Program-made: the position numbers and the translations under genes
Shown here: positions 35,458-44,518 of the stretch, in pieces
How positions within the stretch are numbered: position 1 is the stretch's first letter
Layout: every line of letters starts with the position of its first letter
From: Flavobacterium sp. 245
Lineage (GTDB): Bacteria; Bacteroidota; Bacteroidia; Flavobacteriales; Flavobacteriaceae
NCBI RefSeq assembly: GCF_004362055.1
Contig: NZ_SNXB01000007.1
Location: forward strand, 124,001 to 188,000
Reading direction: 5' to 3'
Length of the DNA stretch: 64,000 bases
The notes under the pieces: generated by a model
Databases searched by the model: none
What the model was told of the DNA's origin: nothing
Seen by the model: the letters and a program-made list of their open reading frames with translations, nothing else

Positions 35458-36498
35458 ATGATTAAACTTATTAAAATTGATGAAGATTCAAGGGTTCCAA
35501 AATACAAGCAGATTGTAGATTCAATTTTGCAGAATATTGCCAACGGAAATCTGAAAATAAATCAAAAAATACCTTCTATCAACAGTTTCAGCGAGGAGTT
35601 TTACATGTCTCGTGATACTGTCGAAAAGGCTTATAATATCTTAAAAGAGCGAAAAATCATTTCTTCTATTCGAGGAAAAGGCTATTATATTACCCGAACA
35701 AAGCTGGAATCGAAGGTAAATGTACTTTTTCTATTCAATAAATTGAGCGCTTATAAAATGAAAACCTACAGTTCATTTATCAATACTGTTGGTGCAAATG
35801 CGCATACTGATTTGCATATTTATCATTGTGACGAAACCTTATTTTTAAACCTTCTTGATAAATTTGAAGGTGCTTATGATTACTATGTCATCACAACGCA
35901 CTTTAAAACAGACGAATTGAAACATTTAAGTTTTACTGATGATGTTGTAAAAGCGATCGAACGCATCCCAAAGGAGAAATTAGTCATTATGGACAATATC
36001 AAATTGGGAATGGAAGGCGAAATCATCAAAATTTATCAGGATTTTGAGAATGATATTTATAATGCTTTAAAAGAAGGTCTTTCGAAAATCACAAAATATA
36101 AAAGGCTTATTTTAGTCTATCCTGAAAAAGCGGTTTATCCTTACCCGAGAAGGATTTTGCACGGATTCAGAAAATTTTGTGTGGAGCACGAAATCAATTT
36201 TGAGATTCTGAGTGAAGTTTACGACGATATGATTCTGAAAAAAGGTGATTTATTTATTACAATCGAAGAATCGGATTTGGTGAATTTAATGAAACAAATT
36301 CGCGATGAAGAATATATTTTAGGAAAAGAAATTGGGGTAATCTCCTATAACGACACGCCTCTAAAAGAATTATTAGGCATCACCGTAATGTCAACCGACT
36401 TCAACGTTATGGGTGAAACCGCAGCTCGTATGATTTTAAATAAAGAAAAAGGAGAAGTGAAAGTACCTTTTAATTTTATTGATCGAAATTCTATCTAA
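35458..36498 (+). CDS. GntR-type regulator with sugar-binding-like C-terminal domain
   Basis: 346 residues. The N-terminal winged helix covers about 1-80 (VPKYKQIVDSILQNIANGNL, SRDTVEKAYNILKERKII, GKGYYI). Residues about 85-346 resemble a periplasmic-binding-protein-type sensor (VNVLFLFNKLSAY, EYILGKEIGVISYNDTPLKE, GITVMSTDF) as in LacI-like effector domains. Divergent from rhaT, so it is probably the regulator of rhamnose catabolism, responding to rhamnose or rhamnulose. Whether it activates or represses is not visible. Its stop is followed at once by an octamer array. Confidence 0.85.
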   Translation: MIKLIKIDEDSRVPKYKQIVDSILQNIANGNLKINQKIPSINSFSEEFYMSRDTVEKAYNILKERKIISSIRGKGYYITRTKLESKVNVLFLFNKLSAYKMKTYSSFINTVGANAHTDLHIYHCDETLFLNLLDKFEGAYDYYVITTHFKTDELKHLSFTDDVVKAIERIPKEKLVIMDNIKLGMEGEIIKIYQDFENDIYNALKEGLSKITKYKRLILVYPEKAVYPYPRRILHGFRKFCVEHEINFEILSEVYDDMILKKGDLFITIEESDLVNLMKQIRDEEYILGKEIGVISYNDTPLKELLGITVMSTDFNVMGETAARMILNKEKGEVKVPFNFIDRNSI

Positions 36499-36500
36499 GG

Positions 36501-36532
36501 GACTAAGGTTCTAAGATACTGAGGTTCTAAGT
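36501..36532. repeat. Octamer array 3' of gntR
   Basis: GACTAAGG, TTCTAAGA, TACTGAGG, TTCTAAGT: four phased octamers starting two bases after the gntR stop codon. It is the complement of the array type at 36721-36760 on the other side of the same spacer. Confidence 0.8.
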
Positions 36533-36547
36533 TTTTTTTAGCATCGC

Positions 36548-36651
36548 TTGTCATTTCGAGGAACGAGAAATCCTCGCAAGTAGCTCTACAAAGATCGGCG
36601 ATTTTGATTGTGGAGTTACTTGCGAGGATTTCTCGTTCCTCGAAATGACAA
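36548..36651. repeat. Perfect 35-bp-arm inverted repeat, family S copy 2
   Basis: Left arm 36548-36582 and right arm 36617-36651 are exact reverse complements over 35 bases, with a 34-base loop. It begins TTGTCATTTCGAGGAACGAG. It lies between convergent genes (gntR and PL11) and could serve as a transcription or mRNA end barrier. Copies 1 and 3 are imperfect. Confidence 0.9.
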
Positions 36652-36674
36652 ATCATACGTTCATAAAATACGAA

Positions 36675-36700
36675 AGACGCACTGCTGTGCGTCTCTACAA
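36675..36700. repeat. Short palindromic repeat, family U copy 1
   Basis: GACGCACTGCTGTGCGTC within 36675-36700, followed by TCTACAA. The identical 26-base string occurs at 57319-57344. Confidence 0.8.
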
Positions 36701-36720
36701 TAAAACATTTTGCGAAAAAT

Positions 36721-36760
36721 CCTTAGAACCTCAGTATCTCAGAATCTTAGCACCTAAAAG
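36721..36760. repeat. Octamer array 3' of the PL11 gene
   Basis: CCTTAGAA, CCTCAGTA, TCTCAGAA, TCTTAGCA, CCTAAAAG: five phased octamers ending 4 bases from the PL11 stop (36765). Confidence 0.8.
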
Positions 36761-36764
36761 AAAA

Positions 36765-38618
36765 CTATTTTTTAACCACCAAAGAAATATTCGGTTTTGG
36801 CGCCGGCTTCATGTCTTTTCCCATATAAAAACTAGTATGCGGAGGCTGATTATAACCTACATTTTGCCAGGCAATACTCAACCTGTATTGCGGATCGTGC
36901 ATTAAAGTATATTGTCTTACATTGGTTGGAATTGTCGTCGAATAAATTCTCAATTCTTTATTGTCTTCTGATCGTAAAATTAATTCTTCACGCCAATCGC
37001 CCAAAATATCTCCAGAAAGCGCCGGAGTCGATTTTGTTCCGTTATTCGATACTGCGCCCGTCGCGGTAAACAATCTTCCTTTATTATACTTATCAATATA
37101 ATTTGAATTCAGAATTTCTCTTGAAGTATCGCCATCCCAATAAATTAAAAAGTTAATTGAGCTTGGTGCTTTTCCAACAACTTTTCCTTTCATATCGTAT
37201 AAATCAGGCGAACCTGAATACCAAAATTGCGCTCCTCTTAACTCAGGATCAATATTGTCTGCAACGCCTCTTCCAACATCTTCATTTAGAGAACCCGTAA
37301 ACAAAACTTCCCCGTCTTTTGCTGCAAAAATGGTAGCTCCTGGCCCCGTTGTGCCATTTTCAATTTCATGAATCCCAAAAACTTCAAGGCCCGGAAGATC
37401 AGGATCTAAATCTGAAACGTGAATGGCATCTCCGTGTCTAAAACCTGTTGTATACAATCCTTTTCCGTTATCATCCACGCACATTGATCCGTAGATTATT
37501 TCGTCTTTACCGTCATTGTCAACATCTGCAACGGTAAGATTATGGTTTCCCATTCCTGAATACGGATTTTCAGAATCTTTACTGTCAAAAACCCATCTCG
37601 AAGTCAATCTGCCGTTCTTAAAATCCCAAGCTGCTAAAACTGTTCTTCCGTAATAACCACGGCACATTACCACGCTTGGATGAATTCCATCTAAATAAGC
37701 CACACAAGCAGTAAAACGATCAATTCTATTTCCTTTTGTATCATTTCCACCGCTTCCGCCATGTCCTCCCCAGCCGGCAAGATCACCTCTTTCGGCAATA
37801 TAATCTACAGTTGTAACAAGCTTTCCTGTTCTTCCATCAAAAACAGAAAGGTATTCTGGTCCTTTCAAAATTTTCCCATAAGTTCCCGAATTTGGATCTC
37901 GGTCAACCCAGTCTTTTGAAGCATCTCCAACAACATTATTCTGACTGTCAGTTGTTCCATCAGCCGTTTTACAAACCAATTCAGCAATTCCGTCACTATC
38001 CAAATCATACACCATAAACTGCGTATAATGCGCACCTTCGCGAATATTTTTTCCTAAATTAATCTGCCATAAAAATTTCCCCTCTAAAGTATAAGCCTGA
38101 AATATAGGCGGATCTGTGATTCCTGTATGCGAATTGTCGTGTGCCTTTCCAGTCATGTGCACAATCAAATCATATTTTCCGTCACCGTCTAAATCTCCAA
38201 CCGAAAGATCATTTGCCGTATAACCTTCAATTGGTTTTAATACAATTGATAAATAATCTTTGTCAGGGCTTGAAGCTGGAATCGTAAAACTTCCTTTTGC
38301 GTCAGATTCTTTTCCTTTTAAAACCGTTTTTACAAACCAAGTATTTTCTTCCTCAACATTTGCTTTTGTGTCGAGAAAATTAGTCGCTCCAGAAATGGGT
38401 TTGTCGTTTAGTTTAACTGCTTTTTTAGTACCGCTTTTTCGGTACAAATTAAAAAAAAGATTATCAGGATCGGTTCCTAAGACGCGCCAGCCTACAAAAA
38501 ACTGACCTTTGTCTTTGACGGCAATAACGCCTCGATCGAGATTTTCCATTTGCCTTTGACTGAATATATTTAGGCTTAAGAAAAGCAGTATTACTACAAA
38601 GTTTTTATTATTTTTCAT
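36765..38618 (-). CDS. Rhamnogalacturonan endolyase, PL11
   Basis: 617 residues, signal peptide (about 1-20). The whole protein is the eight-bladed propeller of PL11 (YesW-like), with repeated calcium-binding loops such as SVGDLDGDGKYDL near residue 140, YDLDSDGIAEL near 205 and VADVDNDGKDEI near 365. N-terminal MENLDRGVIAVKDKGQFFVGWR is typical. It cleaves the rhamnosyl-galacturonosyl backbone of rhamnogalacturonan I by beta-elimination, giving unsaturated products for GH105. It is last in a minus-strand run of five genes beginning at 47923. Confidence 0.95.
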   Translation of the reverse strand: MKNNKNFVVILLFLSLNIFSQRQMENLDRGVIAVKDKGQFFVGWRVLGTDPDNLFFNLYRKSGTKKAVKLNDKPISGATNFLDTKANVEEENTWFVKTVLKGKESDAKGSFTIPASSPDKDYLSIVLKPIEGYTANDLSVGDLDGDGKYDLIVHMTGKAHDNSHTGITDPPIFQAYTLEGKFLWQINLGKNIREGAHYTQFMVYDLDSDGIAELVCKTADGTTDSQNNVVGDASKDWVDRDPNSGTYGKILKGPEYLSVFDGRTGKLVTTVDYIAERGDLAGWGGHGGSGGNDTKGNRIDRFTACVAYLDGIHPSVVMCRGYYGRTVLAAWDFKNGRLTSRWVFDSKDSENPYSGMGNHNLTVADVDNDGKDEIIYGSMCVDDNGKGLYTTGFRHGDAIHVSDLDPDLPGLEVFGIHEIENGTTGPGATIFAAKDGEVLFTGSLNEDVGRGVADNIDPELRGAQFWYSGSPDLYDMKGKVVGKAPSSINFLIYWDGDTSREILNSNYIDKYNKGRLFTATGAVSNNGTKSTPALSGDILGDWREELILRSEDNKELRIYSTTIPTNVRQYTLMHDPQYRLSIAWQNVGYNQPPHTSFYMGKDMKPAPKPNISLVVKK

Positions 38619-38645
38619 ATTGTATTTTAAAATGTGAGTATGTTG

Positions 38646-38720
38646 TTTTTTAATCTCGCAAAGTCGCGAAGACGCAAAGAAAAATTAAAATGAAACTTTG
38701 CGCCTCTGCGAGATTAAAAA
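38646..38720. repeat. Dispersed inverted-repeat element, family R copy 2
   Basis: TTTTTAATCTCGCAAAGTCGC at the left and GCGAGATTAAAAA at the right, about 75 bp, between PL11 and the 707-residue gene. This is the most compact of three copies (see 28686-28775 and 61640-61822). Confidence 0.8.
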
Positions 38721-38760
38721 AATCCGCTTTATGTGTAAAATCTGCGAGAAACCAAAAAAA

Positions 38761-40884
38761 CTAAAACATCTTTTTAAATCCTTCGCTTTGTACTTTCCAT
38801 GTTCCGTCTTTTGGGAAACCTGGATTTTCTTCGGTTGAATCGTCCCAGCCGGCGCACATCATAGCAACTGCAGTCAATAATCCGCCATTTCCTGGAAGAT
38901 ATAATGTTAATCTTTCTGCTTGATAATTATGTCCGTTTTTTAAATACGTGTTTGTAGTCACATTCATAAACAAAGCGTCAATTGCTTTTTCCGGCATTTG
39001 CAAACGTGCCGCCGACATGGCCGTCATTGGGAAATCCCAACCCCAGGTTTTATCCCAAGACCAAGTTTTCCAAACCAAGTCAAAAGTGTTTTTCATGATT
39101 TTTTTATCCAAAAGAGAAGTTTCAGGAAGCATTCCGAAAGTTCCTAAAACAGATGGATGATCTGTTTTGAATTCTGGATTTGTATACGAATCCGTTGCGC
39201 TTTCTGTCGCCAGATAAACATCGCCTGAAACTGGAAGTTTTGATAATTTAGCCAAAACGGTTTCCCATTTTTCAGGCACTTTCTGGTTTAAGCCATGCTT
39301 CCATGAAATTGCCGTTTTCAATGCCCAGTTCCAATATGCTAATTCATAAGTTGGATTAAAAGTTTCCATCGCCTTAAAGCGTTCTTGTGCTGGAATCACA
39401 CCCGGACCTAAAACATAACGATCGTTTTTAGCATCATAATTAGCAAACGAAGCCATAAAATCAGCGGTTGCAAAAACGCGTTCACTGTATAACTTCAAGG
39501 TTGCGGCTGTTGGTTTTGCGCGGTAAATTAAATCGGCATAAGTTATAAAATGTGGTTGTTGCCAAATCAAAAATGAACCAACAGATGATGGACTTTCATT
39601 TCCATCAGGGTCAGTCATTTTTTGCCATCTTGCGCCTTCAAAACCTTGTCTTTTGGCTATGTTTTTGGCTTTATCAAAAACCTTTTGGTACCACGGAAGA
39701 CTTTTTTCCAGCAATTCTGGGCGATTCCATAAAGCAAAATGAACACCGTGCCACCAATGCATTTCTAAATGTGGTTTTCCATACCAGCTGTTATACGTCA
39801 AACCAGTTTCTTGAGGCGGTACTTTTCCTGTACATTGTACCTTCGTTAAATACTGCGAAAGAACAACGCGTCGCTCCAGCTCTTTTGCGCGCGGATCTGT
39901 ACTTCCTGAAAAATCAACGGCTGCACCACTTTTCCAGAAATTCTCCCAACCTTTTATACTGCTGTTTTGAATAGTTTCAAAAGAAGAATTTTCAGTTTTA
40001 TTTTCTGCCAAAGCAAAAAGACAACTCAATTCTAATGTATTGGTGTTTGAAGCTTCGACCACAAAATAATGATCTGCCGCTTTTTTAATTTGTGCATTTC
40101 CTTTCCACATTAAATCAACGTTATATGAAATACTATCCATAACGTGCGTTACAACAGCTTCTGTTTTTGATTTTTGCTTTAATGTGCTTGTATAGTTTTG
40201 TGTCCCTTCGTATTTGGTTCCAAAATCTGCCCAATCTCCAGTAGGAAACGGAATTTTCAAACTAATTTTTAAACGTTTTTGCTGTAATAAATCTGATTTT
40301 ACTTTTACGCCAATCGCATCTTTTTCTTGATGCGAAGCAGTTACTACGGTTACAGGAGTTCCTTCAACCTCAAAATAACTTTCAATTTCTCCCGTCCATA
40401 AATTCAGTTTTTGAGAAATCGATTTGATATCTGATGGTTTTGCTTGACTTCCGTCTTTTTTCAAAATTTCAAAACCTAAATTTCCTAATTGCAATAAATG
40501 CGGATTTTGTCTAAACCAATTTATGGCATCAACTTTTCTTTTAGGCTCTTTTATCTGTACCGTATAGGAAACATTTCTTCCGTACTGCTGATAGTCTTTT
40601 AAAGTTTCAGAAAATTTAAAATTCTCTGTGTTTTTATAACTATCCCAACCCCACTCCGACTCCGTTCCTAAGGGAATTCCATTTTGATATGTTTTAGGAA
40701 AAGTCTGCAGTCCCGTTGCATCAACAGTAAATGCAAAAGCGCCGTTTCCAACGGTCAAAGACGCTAAAGTATCAATTGCCGTAATTTGAACATTGTGACG
40801 ATTTACCAATGCTTTTCGATCGATTTTTTGAGCGAAAAGGGGAATGGAAAATAATAAAACACCAACAACAACGTATTTTTTCAT
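38761..40884 (-). CDS. Putative six-hairpin glycosidase-like protein
   Basis: 707 residues with signal peptide (cleavage near LFAQ, residue 19). N-terminal beta-sandwich (about 20-330, with TLASLTVGNGAFAFTVDATG and GIPLGTESEWGW), then a helical barrel (about 340-690, with EMHWWHGVHFALWNRPELL, TFNPTYELAYWNWALKT and WGWDFPMTAMSAARL). The layout resembles GH65/GH95-type (alpha/alpha)6 enzymes. I do not recognise a characterised family. Between PL11 and a thioredoxin-like gene, it probably acts on rhamnogalacturonan or its side chains in the periplasm. The catalytic residue is not assigned. Confidence 0.65.
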   Translation of the reverse strand: MKKYVVVGVLLFSIPLFAQKIDRKALVNRHNVQITAIDTLASLTVGNGAFAFTVDATGLQTFPKTYQNGIPLGTESEWGWDSYKNTENFKFSETLKDYQQYGRNVSYTVQIKEPKRKVDAINWFRQNPHLLQLGNLGFEILKKDGSQAKPSDIKSISQKLNLWTGEIESYFEVEGTPVTVVTASHQEKDAIGVKVKSDLLQQKRLKISLKIPFPTGDWADFGTKYEGTQNYTSTLKQKSKTEAVVTHVMDSISYNVDLMWKGNAQIKKAADHYFVVEASNTNTLELSCLFALAENKTENSSFETIQNSSIKGWENFWKSGAAVDFSGSTDPRAKELERRVVLSQYLTKVQCTGKVPPQETGLTYNSWYGKPHLEMHWWHGVHFALWNRPELLEKSLPWYQKVFDKAKNIAKRQGFEGARWQKMTDPDGNESPSSVGSFLIWQQPHFITYADLIYRAKPTAATLKLYSERVFATADFMASFANYDAKNDRYVLGPGVIPAQERFKAMETFNPTYELAYWNWALKTAISWKHGLNQKVPEKWETVLAKLSKLPVSGDVYLATESATDSYTNPEFKTDHPSVLGTFGMLPETSLLDKKIMKNTFDLVWKTWSWDKTWGWDFPMTAMSAARLQMPEKAIDALFMNVTTNTYLKNGHNYQAERLTLYLPGNGGLLTAVAMMCAGWDDSTEENPGFPKDGTWKVQSEGFKKMF

Positions 40885-40980
40885 GTTTTCAGATTTTAAT
40901 AAATTATATATGCAAATGATTATAAAATCAAAAGGCTTTTTTTTTACAATTGCGTTTTGACAATTATATCAAACTATATT

Positions 40981-41982
40981 TTAATCATTTACTAGTTCAG
41001 TTAATTTTTTATTTAGCTCTTCTCCTCTAATATTCCTTGCCACAATTTTTCCATTTTTATCAATCAGAAAATTTTCAGGAACTGCATAGACACCATACAT
41101 CAATGCAGGTGTGCTTTCCCAAACCCCAAAATCACAAAAGTTATCCCATAGCAACCCATCTTTTTCGATTGCGGCGAGCCATTTTTTCTCATCCTTGTCT
41201 AAGGAAATTGCTACTATTGCAAATCCATTTGATCTATATTTTTTGTACGTTTTTACTAAATTTGGATTTTCCTCTCTGCATGGTCCACACCAAGAAGCCC
41301 AAAACTCTAACAGCGTCACTTTTCCAATTAATTGAGAAAATTCTTTTGGATTTCCATTTTTGTCTTTCATTACAAAGTTGGAATATTGATCTCCTATTTT
41401 AACATCACGATTTAGCGTGATGTAGTTTGAAATTCTTTTTCCGTACTCTGATTTTTTTATATCTTCAGAAAATCTATCGTAACATTCTTTTGAATAATCC
41501 TTGCCCCAGTCTGCAACAAAAACAGATAAGATAAAAGCACTAACGATACTGTTTGGATGATCTTTTACAAATTTTTTCTCAAGTGCATTTTTTTCTTCAA
41601 ACGATAATCTACCTATATTTTCATAAAGTTTTTGAGATAAATTTTCGGATTCAGAACCGGTTACTTTCGCATTTTTAAAATCACCTTTCGAAGCATCAAA
41701 AAACATTTGATTATTTTCAAGCCAAATATCCCTCCACTGCGAAAATGATTTATTATACAATAAAACTCGTAAAGGAAACTTGGCTGTTTTTATAGCAAAT
41801 GAAAACTGGTTATCCGTAATTATAGCCGAATCAATAATTTTTTCGGTTAAATTATCTTTTAAATAGAGGACTGTTCCGTTTTCCAAGTTATTTGTCTTTC
41901 CCTTTAAAGAAAAACGCGATTCTTCTTTTCCAATAAAAGAAACCAGAGCCATTATGAATAATATAAATACTATTTTCTTCAT
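40981..41982 (-). CDS. TlpA-family thiol-disulfide protein with N-terminal DUF4369-like domain
   Basis: 333 residues. Hydrophobic N-terminus (membrane anchor or signal), a beta-rich DUF4369-like domain (about 25-120: SLKGKTNNLENGTVLYL), then a thioredoxin fold with WASWCGPCREEN near residue 229 and YAVPENFLIDKNGKIVARN near 305. It would reduce or shuttle disulfides in the periplasm. Its presence inside a rhamnogalacturonan gene block is unexpected; the large neighbour at 42046-44331, 63 bases upstream, may be its partner. Confidence 0.85.
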   Translation of the reverse strand: MKKIVFILFIMALVSFIGKEESRFSLKGKTNNLENGTVLYLKDNLTEKIIDSAIITDNQFSFAIKTAKFPLRVLLYNKSFSQWRDIWLENNQMFFDASKGDFKNAKVTGSESENLSQKLYENIGRLSFEEKNALEKKFVKDHPNSIVSAFILSVFVADWGKDYSKECYDRFSEDIKKSEYGKRISNYITLNRDVKIGDQYSNFVMKDKNGNPKEFSQLIGKVTLLEFWASWCGPCREENPNLVKTYKKYRSNGFAIVAISLDKDEKKWLAAIEKDGLLWDNFCDFGVWESTPALMYGVYAVPENFLIDKNGKIVARNIRGEELNKKLTELVND

Positions 41983-42045
41983 CTTTTTTTTACTTTTTTT
42001 GAGAAGTTTTTTGAACTCAATAATAAATCTGCAAACATCTTATTT

Positions 42046-44331
42046 TTATTTTTTAACTAACAAATTGAAATTTTGAGTTCCTAGTAAACCGTCCCCTGTC
42101 ACTCCTTCAATAGTCCCCGTAAAAAGACTTTTAATATCTGAACAGAAAAAAGTTATGTTAGCCTCTCCCTCCTGATTGGTAACTAGATCCGATTTCCAAA
42201 ATAAAGTATTACGATAATCCGGAGTCGAATCAGTTATTGTCACATCATCATAAACAGCTTCATAAAACACTTTTTTACCATAATAACCTTCTACACTGGC
42301 TAAATTGAACATTTTTAATAACTCATCTTCGGTATAGTCCCTATAATGATAAATCGTATTTGTAGTAACAGAGCCGGTAAATATTTTGTACTGTTTACCT
42401 TCTACTGGTTTTGTTATTTCTCCTCCATGTTTTACCCAGTTGGGGCAATTTAAAACATTTAAAGAACACACATAATCATTATTAAGTTTCGCTAAACTAT
42501 CCAGTTTTCCAATATACTTGTCGCGAAACATCTTCTTTTTTGCAACAATCAAGACTTCATTTAATTTATTTACTTTTTCGCGTTCAGAAAATGGCGAACT
42601 TTCATCAGTATGTACTTTTTCAATCTCTGGAAAAGGATAAATTACAGTTTTGTTTTTTCGGTTTTTATTAATTTGCTCAAACGTGACCTTTTTTACATTC
42701 ATTAGATATTTAGGCTCTGGCAAGGCCATCAGTTTAAGATATGTATATCCATTTTCTCCTTTTTTCAAATGATCGGGTGTAATAGTAAAACTTCCCTCTT
42801 CATCTGTAGTTATAAGATCTTTACCTTTGGCATCATCTGCTGCAAATACAACTACTCCTTTTGGCGTTGCTGTTGTGGATTGTTTATTATCCGGTTTTTC
42901 CAATTGAACTTTACCTTTTACCTCATCAAAAAGTATAGGTGTCATTGTGTTGCTGAAGTCTCTTAAATTCTCTTCGTTCCAAACATAATTTCTCCATCCC
43001 TGAGTAAGCATTAATACATCTAAAGTTTCTTTTCGATCTTTATTTTCTTCGTCAAAATAATATGCCGGATTGTAGATATTTCCTTTTAGCTGTGTGGAAA
43101 GCAAAAAATGACTTTGAATATTTTTTGCATCTTGCTTATTTTGATACAAACCGTCATAAATACTTACTCCTAAATGAGCTATTACTGCCTGATCATTTTG
43201 ATCCGTTACTTTTATTTTTAAATTTACGCGTTCTCTTTTAGTGTAATCGATCTTATCCAATTCCGGTTTAATAGTTAACTTTTGCTCAAGATTTACATAT
43301 ACCAGTCTTTCTGCTATTGGCAATAAATCTTTATTAAAAAGTGTCACTTCTGCAATTCCTTTCGGTATCTCTTTCAAAGGAATTTTAATCATTAATTCTT
43401 TTTTCAGCATTCCCACAGCAATACTATAAACTATTCCACGCACTTGTAATCGCAGGTATACCTTTTCTTCTTGCAAAACATCACTTTGCGAAACCTTGAA
43501 AACCAAAGCTTCATTAGTGTTTTTGATTAAACTAAGCGCTTTACCTATTGCATGTATTGTATCTATCGTAAAAGTTGTCGCAAGCTCAGGTTCATTTAAT
43601 TGAATGTGATATTTTTTATTTCTTAGAGGAGTCAAACTAATCGCCCCCATACCCGCATGACCGCTTTTAAACTTTAGCAAAGGCACATTATCTTCAAATA
43701 AAGTACCTGAAACAGCTACTGGCAAACCTTTTAAATTTACAGCTTTAAATCCTAAACGACTTTGAATCCCCGAAATCAGCTTCCCTCCTTCTGGAAAAGT
43801 AGAAAAATGCAACACATTATCTTTTTCTGAAGAACCTACATTTTTTCTCTGGCTGATTGCTTTTACAATTGTTATTTTTTTCAGCGCATAAAATTCTTTG
43901 GGTTCTTTCAGAAACGAATAAGCGCTATAACCAGCCAGCGTATAATTTCCTTCTGGTAAAGAATTTTCAAGAAAAAGATGCCCATCAACAAAACCATTTT
44001 CAATTTCATACTTTTTCTCCCAAACTACATTTTCCGTTTTATCTTCAATTAACTGCACAAACAATATTTTACTGCGCATTGAAGGTGTGAAATATTGCCC
44101 ATCCAAAACATATCCTTTGAACCAAACATCTTCCTCTGTTTCATAAATATTTTTGCTGGTTTGTATGTAGACGACATCTGGGACTATATTTTGTGCCGCT
44201 TTTTGCAAATTTTCAGCTAATTGATCAGAACCATCCGTTTTGATTTGAGCGTAAGAGCGCAAACAGCTTAACATCCCTATTACAAGGATAGCTTTAGAAA
44301 AGTATAAAAAACAATTCCGTTTTGCACTCAT
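42046..44331 (-). CDS. Macroglobulin-like (MG2-type) large periplasmic or surface protein
   Basis: 761 residues, signal peptide ending near RSYAQ (residue 29). Residues about 45-150 match the MG2 domain of alpha-2-macroglobulin-like proteins (VVYIQTSKNIYETEEDVWFKGYV, EGNYTLAGYSAYSFLK). Several further beta-sandwich segments follow, including a carboxypeptidase-regulatory-like stretch (KGVVVFAADDAKGKDLITT) near 490. It lacks a visible thioester motif, a plug and a barrel. Precise role unknown. It sits between TlpA-like and DUF4450 genes in the same direction, so it is probably expressed with the rhamnogalacturonan enzymes. Confidence 0.65.
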   Translation of the reverse strand: MSAKRNCFLYFSKAILVIGMLSCLRSYAQIKTDGSDQLAENLQKAAQNIVPDVVYIQTSKNIYETEEDVWFKGYVLDGQYFTPSMRSKILFVQLIEDKTENVVWEKKYEIENGFVDGHLFLENSLPEGNYTLAGYSAYSFLKEPKEFYALKKITIVKAISQRKNVGSSEKDNVLHFSTFPEGGKLISGIQSRLGFKAVNLKGLPVAVSGTLFEDNVPLLKFKSGHAGMGAISLTPLRNKKYHIQLNEPELATTFTIDTIHAIGKALSLIKNTNEALVFKVSQSDVLQEEKVYLRLQVRGIVYSIAVGMLKKELMIKIPLKEIPKGIAEVTLFNKDLLPIAERLVYVNLEQKLTIKPELDKIDYTKRERVNLKIKVTDQNDQAVIAHLGVSIYDGLYQNKQDAKNIQSHFLLSTQLKGNIYNPAYYFDEENKDRKETLDVLMLTQGWRNYVWNEENLRDFSNTMTPILFDEVKGKVQLEKPDNKQSTTATPKGVVVFAADDAKGKDLITTDEEGSFTITPDHLKKGENGYTYLKLMALPEPKYLMNVKKVTFEQINKNRKNKTVIYPFPEIEKVHTDESSPFSEREKVNKLNEVLIVAKKKMFRDKYIGKLDSLAKLNNDYVCSLNVLNCPNWVKHGGEITKPVEGKQYKIFTGSVTTNTIYHYRDYTEDELLKMFNLASVEGYYGKKVFYEAVYDDVTITDSTPDYRNTLFWKSDLVTNQEGEANITFFCSDIKSLFTGTIEGVTGDGLLGTQNFNLLVKK

Positions 44332-44367
44332 TAATTATATTTTTTATTTCAAGTTTGAGGTTCAAAA

Positions 44368-44446
44368 GGGCTTCGACTTCGCGCAGCCTGACAAAGGAAA
44401 AAGATTCTCTTAAAAACAGCTGTCACCCTGAGCGGAGTCGAAGGCT
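44368..44446. repeat. Dispersed imperfect inverted repeat, family T
   Basis: CTTCGACTTCGCGCAGCCTG on the left is nearly the complement of CACCCTGAGCGGAGTCGAAG on the right; about 79 bp. Only one copy in the window. Located between the DUF4450 stop and the macroglobulin-like start. Confidence 0.65.
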
Positions 44447-44450
44447 AGTT

Positions 44451-44514
44451 TTACATTTAACATCTCACATTCCACAATTGTCTAATTATCAAATTGACAC
44501 ATTTTCTAATTAAA
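44451..44514. repeat. Octamer array 3' of the DUF4450 gene
   Basis: Eight phased octamers, TTACATTT, AACATCTC, ACATTCCA, CAATTGTC, TAATTATC, AAATTGAC, ACATTTTC, TAATTAAA, ending 4 bases from the DUF4450 stop (44519). Units are degenerate but keep the register. Confidence 0.6.
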
Positions 44515-44518
44515 ATTA

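Noticed and set aside
36645..36905. 86-residue plus-strand ORF crossing the PL11 3' end
   Set aside because: Runs through the family U repeat and an octamer array into antisense PL11 sequence.
39552..39974. 140-residue plus-strand ORF opposite the 707-residue protein
   Set aside because: Antisense shadow of a secreted enzyme; no domain or start signal.
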